Assembly: GCF_017654505.1 (NCBI RefSeq)
Contig: NC_054559.1
Coordinates: forward strand, 16,312,370 to 16,376,369
Direction: 5' to 3'
DNA from: Polyodon spathula
Taxonomy: Eukaryota > Chordata > Actinopteri > Acipenseriformes > Polyodontidae
DNA: 64,000 nt
In this document: in pieces, positions 56,501 to 64,000 of the stretch
How positions within the stretch are numbered: position 1 is the stretch's first letter
Layout: every line of letters begins with the position of its first letter
Notes under the pieces: generated by a model
The model's input: the letters and a program-made list of their open reading frames with translations, nothing else
Told to the model about the DNA's origin: nothing
Database searches by the model: none
Program-made: the position numbers and the translations under genes

Positions 56501-57006
56501 TGTCACAAAGACGGCTGTAGTGGGTGATGTCAGACCAGAAACAGGAACCAACACAGAAGAGACACAGAGAGGTGGAGTTTTGTTGAAGCTTGTGCTCGGC
56601 ATTTAATAATTAAACAGAGCAGAAAATAAACGTTGCAAGACAAACAAACACAGGACATGGCACTTTAGCCAAAATAAACATACAAACAAAATGTACTAAC
56701 ACTAAACAGACAAACAAACGAGTGGACGAACAAACACGGTTAAATTAATTTACGTTTTTACTTTTCTCCTCTCCACACCCGTTCTCTACTCACCGAACAT
56801 AACCCCGAGTGAGTGAAAACATGCTGCTTTTATACAGCTGTAGTCTTCGTGGTGTTTAAATTGCTGTTTTGAAATGAATCTATGGAGAGATGCTCAGCTA
56901 CTAATCAATCTGACAGCAAACCCTGGCAGGATTGCGTTTTAAGATGACAGCGAAAGGTTTTAAACAGGTGAACCACACAGCAAAATCCATAACAGCATTG
57001 ATCACA
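56501..57006 (-). mobile_element. LTR (probably solo) of a retroelement, antisense
   Basis: On the minus strand the segment starts TGTGATCAATGCTGTTATGG and ends GACGGCTTTGTGACA-like (plus strand TGTCACAAAGACGGCTGTAG). It shares several blocks in the same order with the LTR at 58927: GTTATG..TTGC..GTGTGGTT near the start, a TATA box (TATAAAAG), TTCGGTGAGTAGAGAACGGG, and the 3' end. The flanks CCTGT at 56496-56500 and 57008-57012 may be an imperfect 5-bp duplication. No internal retroviral-type genes adjoin it. Confidence 0.55.
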
Positions 57007-57517
57007 GCCTGTAGTCTCGTCCCACAAGCCTTTTCAGTCCTCAAATCGCTCAGAATCTACACCCAAGTGTTGCTTAAATACCAGACCTTGATATTGATAT
57101 GATGTAGCCGCCTGACATTTCTTTGTATCAGTTTATATTGGATTGAAATGACTTCACGTTATTATTTAGCTGTACTGTTTCAACTATTCTTGTTGGACTT
57201 TATATTCTAAAACAAATCTATTATAGGGTACTGTGTGAGATAAAAGCTGAGTTATACCCACGCAAGGTCACTGTGGCCAGCAAGCCCACTCGAGACAAAC
57301 CCACAGGCATGGGCAACTGCGAAAGGCAAGAAGCCCCTGCCAACCGAGCACTTATCAGCCTGCCATCAAAGTTTGTCCTTTTTATGTTTATCAGGCAGAT
57401 TAACTACCATATAGATTCAGTCTTTGTGTAAGGCAAAGCCCTGATGTTGTCAGTGAGATTGCTGCAAGGGCTGTAATCTGTCAGCGTGTCTGAAGGCAGC
57501 TGCGTATGTGTTTGCAG

Positions 57518-60500
57518 GTGCTGGGTGGGCAGAGGATGATGAGCTCCGGGGCTTCATACCAACAGCTCGCCCGGCAGGTGGAGGCGCTGAGGAAGGAGAA
57601 CACTCACCTCCGGAGGGAGCTAGAGGACAACTCCAGCCACCTGTCCAAGCTGGAGAATGAGACTTCCGACATGAAGGTGAGCCAGTCTAGGGGTGGGAGG
57701 GGAACTCTGTGGTTTCTTATACAATTGATATAGTGAGGGTAAGCATTTTATTATATACTGCCTCTGGAAAACCACTCATCCTATTGTGATGGCACTTGGT
57801 TGGCATTCCTTATTGAGAGTATTGGGCTCTGGAGATGTAGGGGGATGTCTGTTCGTCAGCATCTCTATGTCACTCATACATTTTTGCATTTATCTGGAAA
57901 ACTGCTTTTTAAATAGTGGTGAAACTTGGTATGTATTGTTTTTCATAACTTATTTGGAGTGTCAGATTGTGCTGTTCTGTACATACTGTTGATATACACC
58001 AGGAACTGATTTTGAATTGACAGCTGTAGCGGGGGATGAATGTCAGTGACACACTTGTATAGTTAATAATCATCCCTGGCAACGAATAATGTGGTGTGTG
58101 TGTGTGTGTCTGACTGGACACCTAACGCCCCGAAGAGATGGGAGCCTCAATCTAGCAGGTACATTACAAACTAATGCACACACACATAGTGAGCACATTT
58201 TATTTTATGGTAGTACAGTTCAGAAAGAAAATGCAAGATAAACTACGTACAGAACAGCAGTCCTTCTGAAGTTCTTATAGGTGGTTTTGTTGTTTTGTTT
58301 TTAGTTCCCTTGTAATTCCCGTACAAATAAAACCAACGTGCTTACTAGAAGATTTAGTGTAGGTTTCACATGCAGAGAAATTACAAACATCAGGTTACAG
58401 TGAGGAAAAAAAAAACAAAACCGAGTAGGTTATGTTTTAGTTTTTACAGAAATCAAGCTGATATTCTGAGGTAATTTTTGGTGCAGAAAAACATCTACGT
58501 CACACTCTTGGATTTAACTGCCACACCAGCATTGTCCCGCCCCTTAACAACCAATACACACTTCTGATTCGCTGGTACAGCACTCCCCCCTGAACCTTCC
58601 ATCTCCCACCTCATAGGCTGTCGGTAACTGTCACCGATAAATGTACTGTAGTCAAGCAGGTTAGTCACACACGCAGTTACATACAGGTAGGCTACTGTAA
58701 TACAGAAAATAAGAAAATCCTAGTATTACTATTATTAAAGGTCGCCCTCGTATAAAGGTCGGCCTCTTTTAAACGCCGCAGTCATTTTGATCAATTTTTA
58801 AATAAACGCTGCGGAGCCGAATTGAAGTAATACGGTGTATATATATCCATGGAGAACAGGATACTCATCAATTGAGTTTTCATTTTATCAATGACTTTTT
58901 TTCTTATAGATATATTTATATATAATTGTGACAAAGTGCCGGCCCCTGTGTATATTATCTGTTATGTTGCGTGTGGTTTGTTAAATGTTGGTGTATAGTC
59001 ATTGGTACACGGGATATAAACGGGTCCGTGTAACCCGAGTGTTTAAAATGTATATTTGTATTTAGGCATGAGGATTGCACAGCACTTCACGTGCATTTAA
59101 AATAGTTAATATGTGAGCACGAGGTTACACATAATTAATTCACGTGCTGGGATTCAAGTGAATAATTAATTGGTAATTGAATCCCAGCACAACAGTATAT
59201 ATAGATGCACGTTGTCACATACTGGGGGCTGGGTGTTCGGTGAGTGGAGAACGGGAGAGAGAGGAGGAGAAATCGTTTACAATTGCTATTGCGTGCTGGT
59301 GGGACCAGCAGGATACTCGTGTGTTCAAAACCCACCGTGTCTGTCCGTGCACCATTTTGTTAAGTATAGTCCGTTTTTGTTTGTCTATTTATTTTGGCGT
59401 AAAGTGCCGTGTCCTGTTCTGTTTGTTTGTTAAACCCTTCTATTTTCAATAAACCGGCGCAAGCAAGCGCCATCATCATTTCACATTCATATGTCCTGTC
59501 TGTGTATTTCATTTGTTCCTGGTTCTGACACCGCCCACTTCGGCCGTCTCTGTGACAATAATATATATATGAATCTCTCCCTAAGAACAAATCAAGCTAA
59601 AACAAACAAGCATTTACAAACTGGTAAGGCTTCTAACTCGCAGTGTTGCACTGGATGCTTAGGCTTTTGGTGTGCATTCTTGTCAATTTCAAGGTGTAGG
59701 TCAGTTATTCAGAAAAGCAACAAGACTGCATACATCTCCACATTAGTGTTGTTTACCTGATGTTGAACAGCATACATCCTGCCACTGAGTTCTCAAAGGA
59801 CATCTCCCTGCTGAGAAATATTGCCTTTGATTGTTAAAAATAAAGAGTAAAATATGATTATGGCGATTATAAAAAATAAAAAAAACCCAGAGGAGATTTA
59901 CTGCTCTCCCCACGTGTTTGTGTAGTAATTAAATAGAAAGCATATTTCTTCATATGTATTAGTAAAGGCAGCAGGGTTAAACAAGGTTCCCTTATTGATT
60001 GCTGTATCACAGGCTCACGACATCCTTCTCAGAATCACGGTTACTCCCTGCGCTTGAGAACAGAAAATGTATGAGCGAGAGGAGGCTAATTATCAGTGCT
60101 GGTTCTATTCCTACTAGCAGATTGATCCCAAAACTTAAATAATCCCAATGATTCTGCATCAGCAGCACAGCTGGTTAACCCATTCTATCCCCTCACCGCT
60201 CTCTGTGTGAACCCTTGGTGTCTCAAACCCTCTCGAAGTCTACATTGTCTTCACTCAATTTCCAGCGGTGTTCTCTGGTCCTGGTTTCTGTGCTGTGCTT
60301 GAACTATTGGCTGGGGTTAACTTTGTCAATTCATTTTTAAGACTTTCAACTGGTAGACTTCTAGTTGAAGCATTTGTGAAAGAACTTAATACGTTTCTTT
60401 ACATTTCACTAGACACTTGCACTCGAGTTTTCATAGTTGTGGATAAGTTAATTTTATTGCCACATAATTGGAGAGATAGTAAACTGACAGGACCTCCGGC

Positions 60501-63500
60501 CAAAGTCAGTGAAAAGGTTAAACATAACAATATGAATTATTTATAATCTTAATGCTCAACTCAAATGACGTCAAACGCTAAGTAAAGTGGAATTGCTTTG
60601 GCCTTTTGAGTGGGGGAAAAGTCCAGTAATGAATTGGACTGAAGGCTGAGACACAGAGAGAAGCATCATAGATGCTGTGCCCAGAAAAGCTGTAATATTT
60701 ACTTTTGTATTGATTTTGTGCTTCTGAGCAAGATGCTACAGTAGCTGTGGTGGGTGGGCGCCCTGGCTTGGGGTTTTGCGGTTGGGCTTTGCTTTCCAGT
60801 AATGTCCCGGTTCACATTTCACTGTTTCTCAGTAAGCACATTAGCTGTGTTATTATACTTTGGCTCGATTCCAGGTAAAGTCTTGGCTTCTGCATCACAA
60901 TGCCCCTTGAGAGCACCGTGCCAGTCTTATTTTGGGCCACCTGGGACCTTGATCATGCCACACAATTGATACCTGCAGTACAGGAAGGTACCCCATGCCC
61001 TTCCCTTCACTCCCACTGCTTGACTATTTGAATGGTCTGCCATCATAATAAACGTGTGCTACAAATTGAAAAAGCACTTCTCAAGATGTACCTAAAAACT
61101 GGGACTTCAGTTTGGAACTATTTATGGGCCCACTATTGCATCATCTTCCCTGATATTCCTCTTCTGTGCGGGTAACAAATACTGCCACCTATGACCTGTG
61201 AATTGTGCGATGGATTTGAGGGCTTTGCTACATTCTCAATATACTCTTTGCTTCTGACCAGCAGCTGACTAAATATGAGTGGGGCTGAGATTTCCAAGCA
61301 GGGAAAATGAGCAGAAAACGAAGCAGGTGTCAGTCATGCCTGATGCTTTCCTATTGTCTCCGCCCCACTCAATCATAACGTCAGCTCAGCTGGGCAGAGA
61401 CGACTTCTAAACTGAAAGTGGCGAAACGTGTTGTATAATTAACAGGTTTCATGGTGTTCCAATGAAGAACCCTAGTCAGATAGATCATCTAAAAGGTTTG
61501 TGATTTATTGCAGTGTTTTGCAAAATAAACGTTGAAAAGGAGTAAGCCTAATTATATATCTGTTCTACGGCAGCCGTTCCATGACATTTTCCTGATGAAC
61601 AGCTGTCAATGTTTCATTAAAAAATCTTAAACTTTTTTACCATGTTTGCTATTGCAGTGCGGAGGGTTATAAAGCGTTGCTGTATGTCTGATTGGTCTCC
61701 CCATTGCAGCTATGAACTGGATATGCTACACAATTGGGCTTTGTTCTGATGTGAAGCCGTCCCATGGGAGGCAGCAGTGAGCAGTACAGCGGACTGGATA
61801 CACATCTAGAACTTGAAGTGATTGTTTCTATACAGCACTGGGGGGTGTGGCTGCAGTTAGAAACGCTTATCCATTTTAACTGTGGCACTCTGAATATTTC
61901 TGTCAACAGTAATTATTCAGTACGGTACACCCTGTCACATATGATCCTGTAAGATGCGTGGACCTCTGGCATGTGTCTTTACGCAGGCTGCTACCAACTG
62001 AACAGTACTGATGGAAACTGATCAATGCACTTTGTATTATGGCTCTAAAACAGTGCAGCTCTTAGCAGGACAGAATGGATTCAGTTGCTGATTTAAAAAA
62101 AAAAAAAAATGGTGTGTTTGGGAATTCAGTTTCACTTTTTACATGCTGTCACTTCACGTAACTGCCTAATTTAACCATGTTAAATAAAAGAAACCAAGAA
62201 AGCCAGAGATTGATGTAATTGGCATCGACTGAGAAAGCACAGACTGAATAGTGTATTCGTACTTTGTTTTGTAATCATTTTCTGTACAGAAACCAAATAT
62301 ATTACACAGCGGCCAGGGTCCTCCTGTTCCTATTCAGTTCTCTTTGAACCTGTTGTTCCTGTTGTTCAATACCTGTTGGGCTTTCCAAATTGGGGAGAAA
62401 AACCAGAGTAAAAACCACAGGCGATGACTAAATAAAAAATTAAAAAAAAATACTATCCCAATGGGAGTATGCAGTGGGTGTTTCCACTAAGCTCATGGCC
62501 ATATTGTTGTTGAGATGCTGGTGTATTTCTCAGAGTGCCTGGCTGGGCGGTTCAGCTGCAGCTTGGAGGGCAGGGGGAGGTGGGAGCCGAGATGACATAG
62601 CACTGTGCTCTGTACCCAGACACTATCCGTTTATCAGGAGTGTCGGAGTGTGGGTGTCAATCTTTAAATCCAGGGCAGACTGAGACTCAGACACTGCGCT
62701 GCTGCATCTCAGTTACAGTGCGGTTCTATACGATAGCCCAGGGAAGCTTATGAAATCTGGGGATTGTTCTCAATATTTACAAGGTTGTTTTTTTTTTTTT
62801 TTTTTTTTTTTTTATAGGTGACCTAATAATGTCGTCTTATTAATGTTGATTATTGACATTGGTTAAGACAATTTGGCCTGTCATCACGTTTTATTTAAAA
62901 AATAAATAAATACTAATAAACTCTTCTTTCATGACAGAAAATAAAGCTTTTAATGCATTTTGTATTGTGTTTAAATGTTAAGTTGTCCTGCCTACAATAC
63001 TCCAGGTGAGTACATGAAAATGAACAAATTGTGATTCACCGCGCAGCGTGATTTTAATCTGCATTTGTTAGTTTCCACCATATTGTTTTGCACCCAGAAA
63101 ATCTGATACATAAACTTTCTTCTATAGAGCATAGCACTGATGCATTAGATAGAAGATATTTCGAGGCACTAACTCTGAGCTCTCCTGCCCACTCTAGGAG
63201 ATTCTGAAGCAGCTGCAATGCAAACTCGAGCAGGAGGCACGCACCCTGGCCTCCTCCGGGAAGACAGATGTCCTGGACCAGCTCAGAGGTAGTTGCTGTT
63301 TGTGATTCAGCCCTTTTAACCCTTTCATGCAAGAAATATTGAAATAGCTGAAAAAAGTATTTTTGGACACCTTATAAATATTTTTCATTGACATTTTTTT
63401 TTACCATTGCTTTATATGGGGAAAAAATGATATCCTCATATTTGGCTATCATGCATTTGCGTCTTCCACATGTCCCCATGTAAAGAGTTTTGTGGGGTTT

Positions 63501-63962
63501 TTTGTTTTTATCCATCCCCATGTGCGGTTGCTATGCATGAAAGGGTAAAAAGATGCATGGCTCTCCCATATGGTGTAGAAAACAGTCTAAATTATTTACT
63601 ACTGGTAAATAATTTTATTATACAGAATGTGTTACATTAACTTTTGTCCCCATTCTCTCTCTCTTCCCCACAGAGCTGCACATGGACTTGACAAACTACT
63701 ACGAACTGAAGTATCAACCCCACAACCTGGTGGCCCCACAGCACTGCGGCGAGGGGGGCAGCAGACTCGCACCCCAGGGCTCTGCTTCGGACCCCCGAAT
63801 AGGAGAGGAGAGCCCCCTGCGCAGCACGGCCAGGCAGGGGCCCTTGCTGCAGGGAGAGGCAGGAGCGCAGCTCCCTGGGTCTCCAGACAGCTTAGAGAAG
63901 GGAGCAGCCTCCATGGAGGGCCGGGTCACTGTGCTGCAGCTGGAGCAGCTTGATAAGGAGAG
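57518..63962 (+). CDS. apc2: APC2 (adenomatous polyposis coli 2), first three standard coding exons
   Basis: APC2 is a large, mainly neuronal scaffold that regulates beta-catenin and microtubule/actin organisation. Visible exons are 57518-57676 (ATG at 57536), 63198-63288 and 63674-63962; the gene continues to the right. The phases join (47 codons, 30 plus 1 nt, 96 plus). The N-terminal oligomerisation coiled coil is clear: YQQLARQVEALRKENTHLRR, DNSSHLSKLENETSDMK, then ILKQLQCKLEQEARTLASSG and ELHMDLTNYYELKYQP. A variable Gly/Pro/Ser-rich stretch and VLQLEQLDKER follow. A second ATG follows immediately at 57539; 57536 matches the length of human APC2's N terminus as I recall it. Position next to RPS15 agrees with human synteny. 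Confidence 0.94.
58927..59557 (+). mobile_element. Solo LTR with 5-bp target duplication
   Basis: This 631 bp unit begins TGTGACAAAGTGCCGG and ends GGCCGTCTCTGTGACA (TG...CA). It is flanked on both sides by ATAAT (58922-58926, 59558-59562). It contains a TATA-like TATATATAG near 59204 and AATAAA at 59448-59453, in the order expected of U3-R-U5. No internal region or primer-binding site adjoins it, so it is the product of LTR-LTR recombination. The 5-bp duplication is typical of Ty3/gypsy elements, but the class is not certain. Confidence 0.82.
60060..60330 (-). mobile_element. Weak CR1-like repeat fragment
   Basis: The plus strand contains GCGAGAGGAGGCTAATTATC, ATTGATCCCAAAACTTAAAT and TTCTCTGGTCCTGGTTTCTG in an order resembling antisense CR1-like repeats. 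It is strongly diverged and may be another family. Confidence 0.3.
62788..62814. repeat. Poly-T tract
   Basis: About 27 uninterrupted T residues in the APC2 intron, possibly the tail of a minus-strand retroposon; the adjacent sequence is not recognisable. Confidence 0.85.
63320..63545. mobile_element. TTAA-type MITE (piggyBac-like termini)
   Basis: The left end TTAA|CCCTTTCATGCA pairs with the right end TGCATGAAAGGG|TAAA. The 226 bp element is non-coding, with a partial relative at 49530-49673. The TTAA flank and CCC start fit piggyBac-derived MITEs; the right flank has one mismatch. It lies in the short APC2 intron between 63288 and 63674. Confidence 0.55.
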
Positions 63963-64000
63963 GTGAGAGGGGCCTGGCCCAGCAGAGCCCTTACTGATGT

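Larger units (their letters stand above)
46380..57517 (+). other. Region upstream of / first intron of APC2
   Basis: An 11 kb stretch without conserved coding exons. It holds a TA microsatellite, MITE copies, an antisense CR1-like fragment, a promoter-like block near 55.1 kb and an antisense LTR, all listed separately. Simple repeats also occur at 47094-47117 (ATT)n and 52478-52532 (TTTA/TTAG)n. Confidence 0.5.

Overview
This is a vertebrate nuclear genomic window. Multi-exon genes with GT-AG introns, CR1-like LINE fragments, tRNA-derived SINEs and many Tc1/mariner transposons point to a ray-finned fish. The slowly evolving coding exons would fit a non-teleost fish such as a sturgeon or paddlefish, but that is a guess. 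The window holds five recognisable conserved genes, one divergent connexin, and much transposon-derived DNA inside introns.

Left part (1-15485): the last four coding exons of an FCHO1-like endocytic adaptor (+) face the 3' half of the ciliogenic transcription factor RFX2 (-). Their 3' UTRs appear to meet near position 5090-5110. The last FCHO1 intron carries an internally deleted Tc1 element; the RFX2 introns carry two tRNA-derived SINEs and a palindromic MITE.

A gap of exactly 500 Ns (15486-15985) cuts RFX2 inside an exon. The next gene, DAZAP1 (+), enters just after the gap with its second RRM already in progress. The 5' ends of both genes therefore face each other across a scaffold join of unknown size.

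Middle part (16052-39660): the C-terminal Pro/Gly/Tyr-rich half of DAZAP1 spreads over seven exons to 33495. Its last intron is loaded with three different Tc1 elements in a row, separated by microsatellites. One has an intact 339-residue DD34E transposase. One has a full-length frame broken only by two CpG-type TGA stops. One is decayed. RPS15 (four exons, 145 residues, complete) follows with a 5'-TOP-type promoter. DAZAP1-RPS15-APC2 is the same gene order as on human chromosome 19p13.3.

Right part (39660-64000): between RPS15 and APC2 lies a single-coding-exon gene on the minus strand. It encodes a 201-residue divergent connexin with both extracellular cysteine triplets but a very short cytoplasmic loop and tail. 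This is the most interesting gene in the window. APC2 (+) then begins: its first three standard coding exons (57518-63962) encode the N-terminal coiled coil. Two upstream candidate first exons (46.3 kb and 55.3 kb) would each splice in frame to the first of these. Two related solo LTRs in opposite orientation flank that exon.

The conserved genes act in separate cell functions: endocytosis, ciliary transcription, RNA binding, ribosome, cell coupling and Wnt/cytoskeleton. Nothing suggests an operon-like or cassette-like system. Exon boundaries come from splice-site consensus, phase continuity and recalled protein family sequences; no alignment was run.
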